From: Bryobacterales bacterium
Lineage (GTDB): Bacteria > Acidobacteriota > Terriglobia > Bryobacterales > Bryobacteraceae
Length of the DNA stretch: 57,190 nucleotides
Assembly (NCBI GenBank): GCA_020847045.1
Contig: JADLCT010000086.1
Coordinates: 1 to 57,190 of the forward strand
Direction: 5' to 3'
Part shown: positions 7,504 through 16,986 of the stretch, one piece after another
Position numbering within the stretch: position 1 is the first letter of the stretch
How the letters are laid out: the number at the start of each line of letters is the position of its first letter
Notes under the pieces: generated by a model
Database searches by the model: none
Told to the model about the DNA's origin: nothing
What the model saw: only the letters and a program-made list of their open reading frames with translations
Program-made: the position numbers and the translations under genes

Positions 7504-8025
7504 TCAGTGTTTCAAGCGGCCGCAGGCCGCCGTGGCGCCGCTGATGTCGATGGCGCCCGATCCCTCCTCGATGTGTTGGATGACGCCGTTGGCGTCGATG
7601 ACAAAGGTCGCCCGGTTGGCGATTCCGCGGTCGGCCATCAGCACGCCGTAGTCGGCTGCCGCCTTGCGCATGAAGTCGCTCAACATGGCGAACTCGATGT
7701 TCTCTTCCTTGGCCCAGTGACCCAGGGTGGGCAGGTTGTCGGTGCTGACCATGAACACCTCCGCACCGGCATCGCGGAATTTTTGGATACCAGCCTGGTA
7801 TCCGCGCAATTCGCGCGTTCAACCACCAGTGAACGCCGCCGGGAAGAAGGCGAGCACGACGGTGGACTTGCCGGCGAAATCGGAGAGCTTCACCTGGCCA
7901 CCGCGCGTGGAAGGCAACTGGAAGGAGGGTGCCTTGTCGCCCACCTTCAAGTTGGTCTTCGGAGGCGCCGGGGCCTGTGCCAGCAAGGTTCCGCCCGCGA
8001 GAGCAAGCAGGAATGTGCGTCTCAT
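7504..8025 (-). CDS. Secreted peroxiredoxin with selenocysteine at the active site (in-frame TGA)
   Basis: 173 codons from ATG 8025, read through an in-frame TGA at 7821-7819 (codon 69). Signal peptide at 1-17 (M-R-R-T-F-L-L then A-Q-A), so it acts outside the cytoplasm. The peroxiredoxin core continues across the TGA without any frame change: P62-A-A-F-T66-G-G-U69-T-R-E, exactly the PxxxTxxC motif with the peroxidatic Cys replaced by the stop codon. After it come the usual A-E-V-F-M-V-S-T-D, the N-R-A-T-F-V-I-D strand with the conserved Arg, and a single Cys168 near the C-terminus that could resolve a selenenylsulfide. Family knowledge: Sec-containing AhpC/BCP-type peroxiredoxins exist in several bacteria. 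A SECIS-like hairpin lies 22 nt after the TGA. The alternative is a nonsense mutation or sequencing error. Confidence 0.88.
7785..7803 (-). promoter_or_regulatory. Bacterial SECIS-like hairpin of the selenoperoxiredoxin
   Basis: On the minus strand GGATACC-AGGCT-GGTATCC forms a perfect 7-bp stem with a 5-nt loop. The loop begins 22 nt after the TGA codon and has G at its second and third positions, as in the AGGUCU loop of the E. coli fdhF SECIS (from memory). The published bacterial SECIS model asks for an apical loop of 3-14 nt with G in the first two positions, a 4-16 bp stem and 16-37 nt between UGA and loop; all are met. It would bind SelB and direct Sec insertion. Confidence 0.8.
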
Positions 8026-8096
8026 GGGCCGTAGCTTATCACGAACGGCGAGGTTCACGAACCGCGAAAGGCCACGAATGGGCGCCTGCGCGCCGC

Positions 8097-9320
8097 TCAG
8101 TCTCCCAGAAACTTGCCGTAGGCTTGAAACTCGGGCATGTTGTCGAGCACGGCCTTGACGCCCGCCGTGATGGGAATGGCGAAGACCAGCCCGAGCGGCC
8201 CCCACAGCACGCCCCAGAACATCAGGGCGATGGTGACGGCGAGCGGGTTCAGGTGCACGCGCGATCCGACCAGTTTCGGATAAAGCAGGTTCAGCGCCAG
8301 CAGGTGGAAGAAGCCGACCACGCTCGCGATAATCAAAAACGGCGGCAGTGCCTTGAACACGGGCAGCGCGGCGACCACCGGCGGCAAAATGGCCAAGGGA
8401 AGGCCGATGTAGGGCACCAGGCTCAGGAAGCCGCTGATGGGGGCCACCAGCAGGAAGTAGGGGATGTTCATCAGATAAAAGAAGATGCCGCTGGCGACGG
8501 TCAACAGCAGCCCCAGGACGAAATTGCCGACGACATAGGCGCGCGCCATGTCGCCAATGCCCTGCCAGGAGCGGCCGGCGGCATGACGCCCCGGGCCGGT
8601 GAACATTTGCAGGTAGGCCCGGCGCAGATGGTCGCGCCAGCTCAGCATGAAGTACACCAGGAACGGGACGAAGCTGGCCAGCAGCAGGACGTGCAGGACG
8701 TAGTCGATGTTATCGGTGAAATAGCGGACGATGGGTCCGGCCTCGGACCGGATGCGGACCTCCTGCACGGGTGGCGGCAGCGAGTTGGCCGGTGGCATGA
8801 CGGCCTCGGGCTGGCGGCGGCGGGCGGTGCGTGAAACCGGTTGCGGCGGAGGCGCGGGCGGCGTGATGGTTTGTGGCTCGCGAAGCCGTTTGGGGACGAC
8901 GAAATCGGTGACCGTTTTTTCCACGCTTTCCAGCGAAAGCACGACTTCGTCGATCAGTTCGTTCATGCGGCTGGAGTAGCGCGGCAGATCCTCCACCAGA
9001 TTGGCAGCCTGAATATAGACGCCCAGGCCCGCCAGATACACCAGCAGCAGGCCGATGGAGCAGACCAGAAAGCTGGCGAACGAACGCGGCAGCCGGAGGC
9101 GCATGAAGGCCTCGACAAAGGGCTCCAACAGAAAGCCGATGGTGACGCCGGTGACCAGCGTGACAAAGAAGTCGCGGCCGAAATAGAGCAGAGCGATCAC
9201 GACGCCGGCGGCAATCAGGTTCAAGGCGGCCTGAGCCGGTTTGCGTTCGGTGATGGACGGACTGTGCAGGACGGCCACGCGCGCGCTCCGACGGGAAGAG
9301 TTGAGAGGCGGCTGGATCAT
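8097..9320 (-). CDS. AI-2E family transporter (PerM-like)
   Basis: About 407 residues from ATG 9320; a TTG at 9344 would add 8 residues. Seen: an N-terminal hydrophobic block of three to four membrane segments, a soluble proline-rich insert in the first half with P-P-A-P-P-P-Q-P, and a C-terminal block of about five segments with S-L-V-P-Y-I-G-L-P and the family's [12 protein letters not shown] signature. Family members move AI-2 or act in sodium/lithium-proton exchange; the substrate cannot be told from sequence. Only 65 bp separate it from the divergent ruvX. It lies 71 nt upstream of the peroxiredoxin start and on the same strand. Confidence 0.88.
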   Translation of the reverse strand: MIQPPLNSSRRSARVAVLHSPSITERKPAQAALNLIAAGVVIALLYFGRDFFVTLVTGVTIGFLLEPFVEAFMRLRLPRSFASFLVCSIGLLLVYLAGLGVYIQAANLVEDLPRYSSRMNELIDEVVLSLESVEKTVTDFVVPKRLREPQTITPPAPPPQPVSRTARRRQPEAVMPPANSLPPPVQEVRIRSEAGPIVRYFTDNIDYVLHVLLLASFVPFLVYFMLSWRDHLRRAYLQMFTGPGRHAAGRSWQGIGDMARAYVVGNFVLGLLLTVASGIFFYLMNIPYFLLVAPISGFLSLVPYIGLPLAILPPVVAALPVFKALPPFLIIASVVGFFHLLALNLLYPKLVGSRVHLNPLAVTIALMFWGVLWGPLGLVFAIPITAGVKAVLDNMPEFQAYGKFLGD

Positions 9321-9385
9321 GCCCCAGCAGAGGACCCCCAGCAAGAAAGACCGCCCCGATCTTCCCCTCTATTGGCTAATCTAGC

Positions 9386-9886
9386 ATGAGGGTGGAAGGC
9401 GCTGAAAAAAATTGCAAGGAAACGAGTGAATTGGTGGCCGGAGGCGAGCATACAGGACGGAATGACCGCATATTAGCCCTGGACGTGGGCGTGCGGCGGA
9501 TTGGCATGGCGGTCAGCGACGAGTTGGGGTGGACGGCGGTGGGACTGCCGACTCTCGCGCGCACGAGAGTGCGTGAGGATGTGGCGGCCGTGGCGCGTGT
9601 GGCGGCCGAAACGGGCGCCCGGCACCTGCTGTTGGGACTGCCCTTCCACATGGACGGGACCGAGGGTACACAGGCCGCCTATGTGCGCGATTTCGGCGAG
9701 CGGCTGGTAAAGCGCGCGGGTCTGGCCGTGGAGTATTGGGATGAGCGGCTGACCTCAGTGGAGGCGGCCGGGATTCTGGCGGCGCAGAGCGCTGGCCGGC
9801 GGAGGGACAAGGGGGACCTGGACCGGGTGTCGGCGGCATTGCTGCTTCAGGAGTATCTGGACGCGCGGCGGGCGGAGCAGGCGTGA
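9386..9886 (+). CDS. ruvX: Putative pre-16S rRNA nuclease / Holliday junction resolvase-like YqgF
   Basis: 166 residues with an N-terminal extension of about 25 residues before the RNase H-like core. Seen: I-L-A-L-D-V-G-V-R-R-I-G-M-A-V-S-D (first catalytic Asp), L-L-L-G-L-P-F-H-M-D-G, W-D-E-R-L-T-S with its acidic residue, and a closing K-G-D-L-D-R-V-S-A-A-L-L-L. Family members process the 5' end of 16S rRNA. The start is unsure: ATG 9386 has no ribosome binding site, while TTG 9430 or GTG 9433 lie downstream of AAGGAAA. It overlaps mltG by 4 nt (GTGA), the usual ruvX-mltG pair. Confidence 0.9.
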   Translation: MRVEGAEKNCKETSELVAGGEHTGRNDRILALDVGVRRIGMAVSDELGWTAVGLPTLARTRVREDVAAVARVAAETGARHLLLGLPFHMDGTEGTQAAYVRDFGERLVKRAGLAVEYWDERLTSVEAAGILAAQSAGRRRDKGDLDRVSAALLLQEYLDARRAEQA

Positions 9887-10935
9887 GGCGCAAGGGACGT
9901 CTGGTGGCGGTGGCTCTGGCGGCGCTGGCTGTGGGCGCGGGGGCGTGGGCCTGGAGCCAGTCGCGTGCTCCTCACAAAGGCTTCTCCGGTGAGGTGTTCT
10001 ACGAACTGAAACGCGGCACGGGCACGGTGGCGATGGCGCGCGATCTGGCCGCGGCCGGCGTCGTGAAAACGCCCTGGCATTTTCTGGCGGCGCGTCTGGC
10101 TCGGCCCAGAACGGCGCTGCAGGCCGGCGAATACCGCTTCACAGAGGAGGCCAGCGCGGCCCAGGTGTTGGACCGGATCGCCCGGGGCGATGTGTACTTT
10201 GTCGTTCTCACGGTGCCCGAGGGAAGCAATCTGTTCGAGATTGGCGAGTTGATCGAACGCAATGGCCTGGGCTCTGCGAGCGCGTTCCGAAAGGCGGCCT
10301 CCGACGCGGCCGGAATTCAGGACCTGGCGCCGGGAGCCGCGACACTGGAAGGGTATCTGTTCCCGTCCACCTACCAGTTGGGGCGCCGGACGGACATGTT
10401 GGAGCTGTGCCGCAGGATGACGGCAGAGTTCCGGCGCGTCTGGAAAGAGCTGGGCGGCGGTGCGAACGTGCAGGCAACCGTGACGCTGGCTTCCCTGGTG
10501 GAAAAGGAGACGGCGGCGCCTGATGAGAGGGCTCTGGTGGCGGGCGTCTACAGGAACCGCCTGGAAGCCGGCATGCGTTTGGACTGCGACCCGACGGTGA
10601 TCTACGCGGCGCTGCTCGAAGGCCGATGGCGCGGCGCGATCTACCGCAGTGATCTGGAACGGCAGCACGCCTACAACACCTACCGAGTGGCGGGGTTGCC
10701 GCCGGGGCCGATCGCCAACCCGGGACGGGCGTCGCTCGAAGCCGCGTTGCGGCCCGCAGAAACCACGGCGGTATATTTCGTGGCCAAGCCCGGCGGCGGC
10801 GGACGGCACGTTTTTTCCGGAACCTTGGCGGCGCATGAGCGGGCTGTGGCATCCTACCGGCGTGGCACGGCGCGCCAACGCGGCGGAAAGGCTCCGGCAG
10901 TGGCTGGACGAAAGAAAGCCCGGGCTCGTCGATGA
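9883..10935 (+). CDS. mltG: Endolytic murein transglycosylase MltG
   Basis: 350 residues. Inner-membrane lytic transglycosylase that cleaves nascent glycan strands and ends their growth. Seen: one N-terminal membrane segment at about 7-25, a LysM-like region, then the YceG domain with L-E-G-Y-L-F-P-S-T-Y, A-S-L-V-E-K-E-T-A (catalytic Glu), Y-R-N-R-L and the substrate loop Y-N-T-Y-R-V-A-G-L-P-P-G-P-I-A-N-P-G. The C-terminal tail of about 25 residues is rich in Arg and Lys. The GTG start at 9883 overlaps the ruvX stop, so the two are translationally coupled. Confidence 0.95.
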   Translation: MRRKGRLVAVALAALAVGAGAWAWSQSRAPHKGFSGEVFYELKRGTGTVAMARDLAAAGVVKTPWHFLAARLARPRTALQAGEYRFTEEASAAQVLDRIARGDVYFVVLTVPEGSNLFEIGELIERNGLGSASAFRKAASDAAGIQDLAPGAATLEGYLFPSTYQLGRRTDMLELCRRMTAEFRRVWKELGGGANVQATVTLASLVEKETAAPDERALVAGVYRNRLEAGMRLDCDPTVIYAALLEGRWRGAIYRSDLERQHAYNTYRVAGLPPGPIANPGRASLEAALRPAETTAVYFVAKPGGGGRHVFSGTLAAHERAVASYRRGTARQRGGKAPAVAGRKKARARR

Positions 10936-11332
10936 GGCGCTGGCCGGCGAGATTCGCCAGTCGCTGGGCGGCGTGACGGCGGGGCGGCTGCGCGCTCTGT
11001 TGCGATCGAGCGGCGCGGCATTGGATCCACTTGTGGAAGGCGTGCGCCAGGACACCTGGCCGCACCTGGAGCGCACGTTGTCGGCGCTGGCGGATCTGTA
11101 TGAAACAGCCCCGTTGGAGACGCGGCGCCGGTGCCGCGGCGAGGTGATTCAGGCGCGGCAGCACGCCTTGTGGGCGGCGCGGCGGTTGGAAGGCGAGGCG
11201 CGGAGCGAGCGCGAGCGGATGCGCGAGGCGATGCTCGTGTGGCTGGAGAATCCTCCGGTGTTCCGGGCCTGGGCGGCGGCGCGGCGTGGTGTGTCGCACC
11301 GCACCATCCCAGGCGAAGAAACGGATTCCTAA
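10835..11332 (+). CDS. Hypothetical helical protein downstream of mltG
   Basis: 165 residues if it starts at ATG 10835, inside the last 101 nt of mltG in another frame. A later GTG is possible, which would shorten the overlap. No known domain recognised. It is rich in Arg, Ala, Glu and Leu, predicted almost all helical, with no signal peptide or membrane segment. The block after about residue 20 is well formed protein (repeated L-x2-L-L and heptad-like spacing), and it continues 397 nt past the mltG stop, so I accept it as a gene. Probably the third gene of the ruvX-mltG operon. Function unknown. Confidence 0.6.
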   Translation: MSGLWHPTGVARRANAAERLRQWLDERKPGLVDEALAGEIRQSLGGVTAGRLRALLRSSGAALDPLVEGVRQDTWPHLERTLSALADLYETAPLETRRRCRGEVIQARQHALWAARRLEGEARSERERMREAMLVWLENPPVFRAWAAARRGVSHRTIPGEETDS

Positions 11333-11341
11333 CCGCTCGCG

Positions 11342-13282
11342 TTAGTCGTCTTCCTGCTGAGCGGCCAGTTTGCTTACGACACTGAGGTCCTCCAGCGTGG
11401 TGACATCGCCGGAAACACTGTTGGTGGTGACGATTTCGCGCAGCAGGCGGCGCATGATCTTTCCGGAGCGCGTCTTGGGCAGGCCTTCGGTGAAACGGAT
11501 CTCCTCGGGCCGCGCGAACGAGCCGATCTCGTGCGCCACCCACTGCCGCAGCTCCTTGCCCAACGCCTCGTGATCATGGGCGCCCTGTTTCAGCGTGACG
11601 AAGCAGCACACGGCCTGGCCGGTGATCTCGTGCGGCTTGCCCACCACGGCGGCCTCGGCCACCGCGGGATGCTTCACCAGCGCCGACTCCACCTCCATGG
11701 TTGAAAGCCGGTGCCCGCTGACGTTCATGACGTCGTCCACGCGGCCCAGCACCCACAGATAGCCGCCGGCGTCGCGGCGCGCGGCGTCGCCGGTGAAATA
11801 CACGCCCGGCACGCGCGACCAATACTGCTCCTCATAGCGCTTCGGATCGCCCCAGATGGTGCGCAGCATCGCCGGCCAGGGCCGGCGCAGCACCAGATAG
11901 CCCTCGGCACCCGCGGGCACCGGCTTGCCGCTCAAATCGACCACCTCGGGCAGCACGCCCGGCATGGGGAAGGTGCCCGATCCGGGCTTGAGCGCCACGG
12001 CGCCGGGCATGGGGGCGATCAGTATGCCGCCGGTCTCGGTTTGCCACCAGGTGTCGACAATCGGGCATCGCGAGCCGCCGATGACGCGGTGATACCATTC
12101 CCAGGCCGCCGGATTGATGGGCTCGCCCACGGAACCCAGCAGACGCAGAGAGGTCAGGTTGTACTTTTCCGGCCACTGTTCGCCTTGCCGGATCAGCGCG
12201 CGGATGGCCGTGGGCGAGGTGTACAGAATCGACGCCTTGTACCTCTCGACAATGGACCACCAGCGGCCGAAGTCGGGCGTGTCCAGCGTGCCTTCGTACA
12301 TGATGCTGGTCGCCCCGGCGCTCAACGGGCCGTAGACGATGTAGCTGTGGCCGGTGACCCAGCCGATGTCGGCCGAGCACCAGTAGACATCACTGGGCTT
12401 CAGGTCGAACACCCACTTCATGGTCATGTGCAGGAAGAGGTTGTAGCCGGCCGTGGTGTGCAGAATGCCCTTCGGCTTGCCGGTGGTGCCGGAGGTGTAC
12501 AGGACGTAGAGCGGATGCTCGGAGTCCAGCTCGACGGCGGGACAGTCGTTGGCCGTGGCCGGATCGAGCGCGGCTTCCAGATCGGCCCAGTAAAAGTCGC
12601 GGCCCGCCTGCATGTGGATGTTTGAACCGGTGCGGCGGTGCACGATGACGGTGTGGATCGTCTCGCAGCCGGCCAGTGATTCATCGACGGCGTCCTTGAG
12701 CCGGACCTCCTTCTTGCGCCGCCAGCCGCCGTCGGCGGTGATCACGGCCTGCGCTCCCAGGTCCTGAATGCGAGCGCGGAGCGCTTCGGCGCTGAAGCCG
12801 CCAAACACCACCGAATGTGTGATGCCCAGCCGCGCGCAGGCGAGCATGGCCACGGCCGCCTCGGGCACCATGGGCATGTAGATGATGGCGCGGTCGCCCG
12901 TGTTCAGACCGCGCGACTTGAGCACGTTGGCGAAGCGGCACACCAGGCGGTGCAGTTCGGCATAGGTGATGGTGCGCGTGTCGCCGGGTTCGCCCTCCCA
13001 GTGGAAAGCGACCTTGCCGCCGTTGGTGGCCAGATGGCGGTCCAGGCAGTTGTAGGCGATGTTCGTCTTGCCACCGGTGAACCACTTCACGAAAGGCGGG
13101 TTCCATTCAAAGACGTTCTTGTAGGGCGCGAACCAGTGAAGCTCCTTCTGCGCGAGTTCGCCCCAGAACTCCTCGGGGTGCTCGGCGGCCTTGGCGCACA
13201 GCGCCTGGTAGGCTTCGAGCGACGGCACGTTGGCTTGGGCGGCAAACGCCGCGGGCGGCGGATAGATGGCTTCCTGGCTCAT
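11342..13282 (-). CDS. acs: Acetyl-CoA synthetase, AMP-forming
   Basis: 646 residues, the typical length for Acs (EC 6.2.1.1), which activates acetate with ATP and CoA in the cytoplasm. Seen: an N-terminal ACAS domain, the AMP-binding P-loop [11 protein letters not shown], the [11 protein letters not shown] acetate-pocket motif with Trp, [10 protein letters not shown], and the C-terminal [11 protein letters not shown] whose Lys is the catalytic and acetylation-regulated residue. The ATG at 13282 has GAGGATC just upstream; TACAAT at about 13318 on the minus strand is a plausible -10. Divergent from the TonB receptor and convergent with the mltG operon. Confidence 0.97.
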   Translation of the reverse strand: MSQEAIYPPPAAFAAQANVPSLEAYQALCAKAAEHPEEFWGELAQKELHWFAPYKNVFEWNPPFVKWFTGGKTNIAYNCLDRHLATNGGKVAFHWEGEPGDTRTITYAELHRLVCRFANVLKSRGLNTGDRAIIYMPMVPEAAVAMLACARLGITHSVVFGGFSAEALRARIQDLGAQAVITADGGWRRKKEVRLKDAVDESLAGCETIHTVIVHRRTGSNIHMQAGRDFYWADLEAALDPATANDCPAVELDSEHPLYVLYTSGTTGKPKGILHTTAGYNLFLHMTMKWVFDLKPSDVYWCSADIGWVTGHSYIVYGPLSAGATSIMYEGTLDTPDFGRWWSIVERYKASILYTSPTAIRALIRQGEQWPEKYNLTSLRLLGSVGEPINPAAWEWYHRVIGGSRCPIVDTWWQTETGGILIAPMPGAVALKPGSGTFPMPGVLPEVVDLSGKPVPAGAEGYLVLRRPWPAMLRTIWGDPKRYEEQYWSRVPGVYFTGDAARRDAGGYLWVLGRVDDVMNVSGHRLSTMEVESALVKHPAVAEAAVVGKPHEITGQAVCCFVTLKQGAHDHEALGKELRQWVAHEIGSFARPEEIRFTEGLPKTRSGKIMRRLLREIVTTNSVSGDVTTLEDLSVVSKLAAQQEDD

Positions 13283-13393
13283 GAATGATCCTCGTGGACG
13301 GATGAAGTGAATAAGGCATTGTATCGAACTGATGCCCCATTCCTCGCGCCGGCGCTGCCGGCCAGGATCTTACACTTCCGGCGGTGACTCGAA

Positions 13394-13399
13394 TATACT
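13394..13399 (+). promoter_or_regulatory. Candidate -10 element of the TonB receptor promoter
   Basis: TATACT at 13394-13399, with a weak -35 candidate TTACAC about 18 bp upstream. This predicts a leader of roughly 55 nt before the ATG at 13460, which carries GGGG as ribosome binding site. The match is by eye only. Confidence 0.4.
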
Positions 13400-13459
13400 A
13401 GTAACGCTTGGGGGGCGGGAACGCATGGTGCGTCCCGGAGTCCTTAGTTGGGGTTACTT

Positions 13460-16400
13460 ATGAAACGAATACTCACTGTATTGCTCTGCGCGGCATTGTG
13501 CGGTTTGGCGCAGGAGTTCCGGTCCACCGTGTCCGGACGCATCACCGATCCGAGCGGATCCGCCGTGGCGGGAGTCAAAATCACCGCGGTCGAGAGGAAC
13601 ACCGGCGCGAAGTCGGAGACGGCCTCGGGCGCCGATGGCAGTTACTCGCTGCCCTTTCTCGCGCCCGGCCAATATAACTTCTCGGCTGAAATGGCGGGCT
13701 TCAAGAAGTATGTCCAGGAAGGAGTGACCATCGGCACCAACCAGCGCATTTCGCTGGACGTGGCTCTGCAATTGGGCAACCAGGTGGAATCGGTGACCGT
13801 CACCGCCGACGTGGCCATGCTGCAAACCGCCACGGCAAGCGTGGGCCAGGTGATTGGCCAGAACGAGATCTCCGTGCTGCCGATGAACGGCCGCACGCCG
13901 CTCACGCTGGCGCAGTTGAGCTTCGGCGTCACCCCCTCCTCGGACCCACGCTTCACGAGGCCCTTTGACAACTCCGGCCCCTCGGGTTTTTCGATGGGCG
14001 GCGGACAGGCGCAGTCCAATGAGCTGCTGCTGGATGGCTCGCCCGACATGACGAAGAACCGGCGCGTCGCCTATAACCCGCCGGTGGACGCCGTGCAGGA
14101 GATCAAAGTGGAAGCCTTCCAGCCCGACGCGGCCTACGGCAACACCGGCGGCGGCACCGTGAACGTCACCATGAAGGGCGGTACGAACGAATTGCACGGT
14201 TCGCTGTATGAGTTTCATCAGAACCAGAAACTAAAAGCCACGCCGTTCTTCACCAACGCGGCCGGGCAGCAGAAGCCCGTCACGCGGTTCAACCAGTACG
14301 GTCTCACCGTCGGCGGACCGGTGTGGCTGCCGAAGATTCTGGATGGCCGCAACAAGCTGTTCTTCTTCTTTGGCGCCGAAGGCATACGCCAGTCCGAACC
14401 CGAGCCCGCCTATTCGACCGTGCCCACCGCCGCGCAGCGCAACGGCGACTTTTCGCAACTGCTTTCAGTGAACTCCAGCTATCAACTCTACGATCCGGCC
14501 ACCGGCGCCGTGGAGGGCAGCCGCATCCGCCGGCAGCCATTCGGGGGCAACCTGATTCCGGGCGCGCGCCTGAACGCGGTGTCAAAAAATTTCCTGCAGT
14601 TTCTTCCCGCGCCGAACGCGGCCGGAGGCGCCGACGGCACCAACAATTACTTCAACAACATGGTCCGTTCCGATGTGTTTTCCTCCTTCATGGGGCGCAT
14701 CGACTGGAATGTGAGCGATCGTCACAAGCTGTTCCTGTCGGGCCGCTATAACGACCGCATCGAAAACCGCGGCAACCGCTTCTCGAATATCGCCACCGGC
14801 AACAACCTGCTGCGGCAAAACTGGGGCGTCACGCTGGACGACGTCTACACGGTGGCCCCCACGTTTTTCGTGAACACGCGGCTGAACTGGACCCGTTTCA
14901 CCGAGGGCAATATCCGGAACAGCGACAACTTCGATTGGACTTCTTTGGGACTGCCCGCCACGCTGGCGCGCTCCTCCTCGAAGTTCGTGCTGCCGCGTAT
15001 TGACGCCGACACGTTCACCGATTTCGGCGACAGCGGCGGCGACCGGACCCCGTTTGACAGCTACCAGATCTTCCTGGCGGCGACGAAGATGGCCGGCCAG
15101 CACACGCTGAAGTTCGGCACGGACCTGCGCACGCAGCGCGAAAGTTCGAACGGCTTCGGCAACTCCTCTGGCCTGTACCGCTTCCAGTCCAACTGGACGC
15201 GCGGACCGTTGGACAACGCGGCCAGTTCGCCGCTGGGCCAGGATCTGGCCGGCTTCATGCTGGGCCTGCCCACGGCCGGCAGTTTCGACGTGAACGCCAC
15301 GCGCACGCAAAGCGCCAAGTACGCCGCCTTCTTCCTGCAGGACGACTGGCGCGTGCGGACCAACCTGACCTTGAACCTTGGCCTGCGTTATGAAAAGGAA
15401 ACGGCCAACATCGAACGCTGGAATCGCGCCGTGCGCGGCTTCGATAGTGGCGCCAACCTGGGGCTCACGGCGGCGGCCAAGGCGGCCTATGCGGCCAACC
15501 CCTCGGCTCTGCTGCCGGCCAGCCAGTTCAATCCCGTGGGCGGCATCCTATACGCCGATGGCGGCAACCGCGGCCTCTACGGCACTCCGAGCAACAACTT
15601 CAGCCCGCGGTTCGGCTTCTCCTGGTCGCCCAACGTGCTGGGAAGCAAGACGGTGATTCGCGGCGGCGTGGGCATGTTCTACAACACGGCCGGCACGCAA
15701 TTGAGTGTGCAACAGCCCGGCTTCAGCCAAACCACACAGCTTGTCTCCACGCTGGACAACTACCTGACACCGGCGGCCACCATGACGAATCCCTTTCCGA
15801 ACGGCATCCAGCAGCCCATCGGAAACGCGAATGGCGTGAACACCTTCCTCGGCCAGAGCGTTCGCTACGTGACCCCGCAAATGGGCCGCTCCTATAACTG
15901 GCGCTGGAATTTCAATATTCAGCGGGAGCTGGCGAGCAACCTTCTCCTGGAGCTTGGCTATATTGGCGCCGACGGCCGAGGCCTGCCCGTGGACCGCGAA
16001 CTGAACTACGTGCCGGATCAGTTCCTGTCCAGTTCGCCCACACGCGACCAGGCCACGATTGACCGCCTCACGGCGCTGGTCCCCAATCCCTTCCGCGGCC
16101 TTCTGCCAGGCACCAGCCTGAACGGGGGCACAATTCCGGTCGAAAATCTATTGCGCCGTTACCCGCAATTCAGCGGCGACGGCGGCGTCCGCGAGGACGC
16201 GCAGACGGTGGGGTATTCGAACTTCCACATGTTCCAGGTGAGGTTGGATAAGCGCTTCGCCAACGGCTTCCAGTTCCTTACCAACTTCCAGTGGTCGAAG
16301 TTCATGGAAGCTACGCGGTATCTCTATTCCGCCGCGCCAGAGCTGGAGTACCGCATCGCCGGCGAGGACCGTCCGCTGCGCTTCGTGGCCTCGGCCAACT

Positions 16401-16894
16401 ATGAACTTCCCTTCGGCAAGGGCAAGACGCTCGGCAGCGATGCGGGGCCGTGGCTGAACCGCCTGATCGGAGGCTGGCAGCTCGCCGGCATCCTGAACCT
16501 GCAATCGGGTTCGCCCGCCGACTGGGCAAGCCGCAACGTGATCTACTATGGCGGCGACATGCAGTGGGACGCCCGCAACCTGGCGCGCGCCTTCGACGTG
16601 AACCAGTTCGAGCGCGCCGCGGCCCGGCAGTTAGACCGCAACCGCCGCACCTTCCCGAGCGCTTTCTCGAACCAGCGCACGGACAAGATCACCAACATCG
16701 ACCTGTCGGTGGTGAAGTCGGTGGCCATCGTCGAGCGCGTCCGCCTGCAGTTCCGCGCCGAGACGTTCAACCTGTTCAACCACGCCATTTTCAACGGTCC
16801 GGAGCTGAACCCCACCAGCTCCAACTTCGGCCGCATCACGTCGCAGTCGAACCTGCCGCGGACCACGCAACTGGCCCTGCGGCTCACTTTCTAA
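13460..16894 (+). CDS. Oar-like TonB-dependent outer membrane receptor
   Basis: 1144 residues from ATG 13460 (GGGG at 13450-13453); a TTG at 13448 is also in frame. Signal peptide at about 1-18 ending L-A-Q. Then a carboxypeptidase-regulatory-like beta-sandwich at about 20-100 (G-R-I-T-D-P-S-G-S-A-V-A-G-V), a plug-like region at 105-235 with S-N-E-L-L-L-D-G, and a long beta-barrel ending in L-R-L-T-F with the C-terminal Phe used for outer membrane insertion. These Oar-like proteins are greatly expanded in acidobacteria and are thought to import glycans or other large solutes; no TonB box or substrate can be named. No SusD-like partner is adjacent. A strong terminator follows at 16918. Confidence 0.93.
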   Translation: MKRILTVLLCAALCGLAQEFRSTVSGRITDPSGSAVAGVKITAVERNTGAKSETASGADGSYSLPFLAPGQYNFSAEMAGFKKYVQEGVTIGTNQRISLDVALQLGNQVESVTVTADVAMLQTATASVGQVIGQNEISVLPMNGRTPLTLAQLSFGVTPSSDPRFTRPFDNSGPSGFSMGGGQAQSNELLLDGSPDMTKNRRVAYNPPVDAVQEIKVEAFQPDAAYGNTGGGTVNVTMKGGTNELHGSLYEFHQNQKLKATPFFTNAAGQQKPVTRFNQYGLTVGGPVWLPKILDGRNKLFFFFGAEGIRQSEPEPAYSTVPTAAQRNGDFSQLLSVNSSYQLYDPATGAVEGSRIRRQPFGGNLIPGARLNAVSKNFLQFLPAPNAAGGADGTNNYFNNMVRSDVFSSFMGRIDWNVSDRHKLFLSGRYNDRIENRGNRFSNIATGNNLLRQNWGVTLDDVYTVAPTFFVNTRLNWTRFTEGNIRNSDNFDWTSLGLPATLARSSSKFVLPRIDADTFTDFGDSGGDRTPFDSYQIFLAATKMAGQHTLKFGTDLRTQRESSNGFGNSSGLYRFQSNWTRGPLDNAASSPLGQDLAGFMLGLPTAGSFDVNATRTQSAKYAAFFLQDDWRVRTNLTLNLGLRYEKETANIERWNRAVRGFDSGANLGLTAAAKAAYAANPSALLPASQFNPVGGILYADGGNRGLYGTPSNNFSPRFGFSWSPNVLGSKTVIRGGVGMFYNTAGTQLSVQQPGFSQTTQLVSTLDNYLTPAATMTNPFPNGIQQPIGNANGVNTFLGQSVRYVTPQMGRSYNWRWNFNIQRELASNLLLELGYIGADGRGLPVDRELNYVPDQFLSSSPTRDQATIDRLTALVPNPFRGLLPGTSLNGGTIPVENLLRRYPQFSGDGGVREDAQTVGYSNFHMFQVRLDKRFANGFQFLTNFQWSKFMEATRYLYSAAPELEYRIAGEDRPLRFVASANYELPFGKGKTLGSDAGPWLNRLIGGWQLAGILNLQSGSPADWASRNVIYYGGDMQWDARNLARAFDVNQFERAAARQLDRNRRTFPSAFSNQRTDKITNIDLSVVKSVAIVERVRLQFRAETFNLFNHAIFNGPELNPTSSNFGRITSQSNLPRTTQLALRLTF

Positions 16895-16917
16895 AGACCG
16901 CCCCGGCGGCGCGAGAA

Positions 16918-16965
16918 AAGGGCCGGTGCTTCCGCCAAGGCGGCAGTCCGGCCCTTGCTGTTTTC
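16918..16965 (+). terminator. Rho-independent terminator after the TonB receptor
   Basis: Stem AAGGGCCGG (16918-16926) with CCGGCCCTT (16948-16956), 9 bp, enclosing a second small hairpin CCGCC-AA-GGCGG, followed by GCTGTTTTC. It lies 24 nt after the receptor stop codon. Confidence 0.8.
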
Positions 16966-16986
16966 GGGAATGGTCCGGGCCCGCTG

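Noticed and set aside
7504..7809. A separate 101-residue gene starting at TTG 7809
   Set aside because: It is the in-frame continuation of the peroxiredoxin after the TGA; the TTG has no ribosome binding site and the protein would lack the active site.
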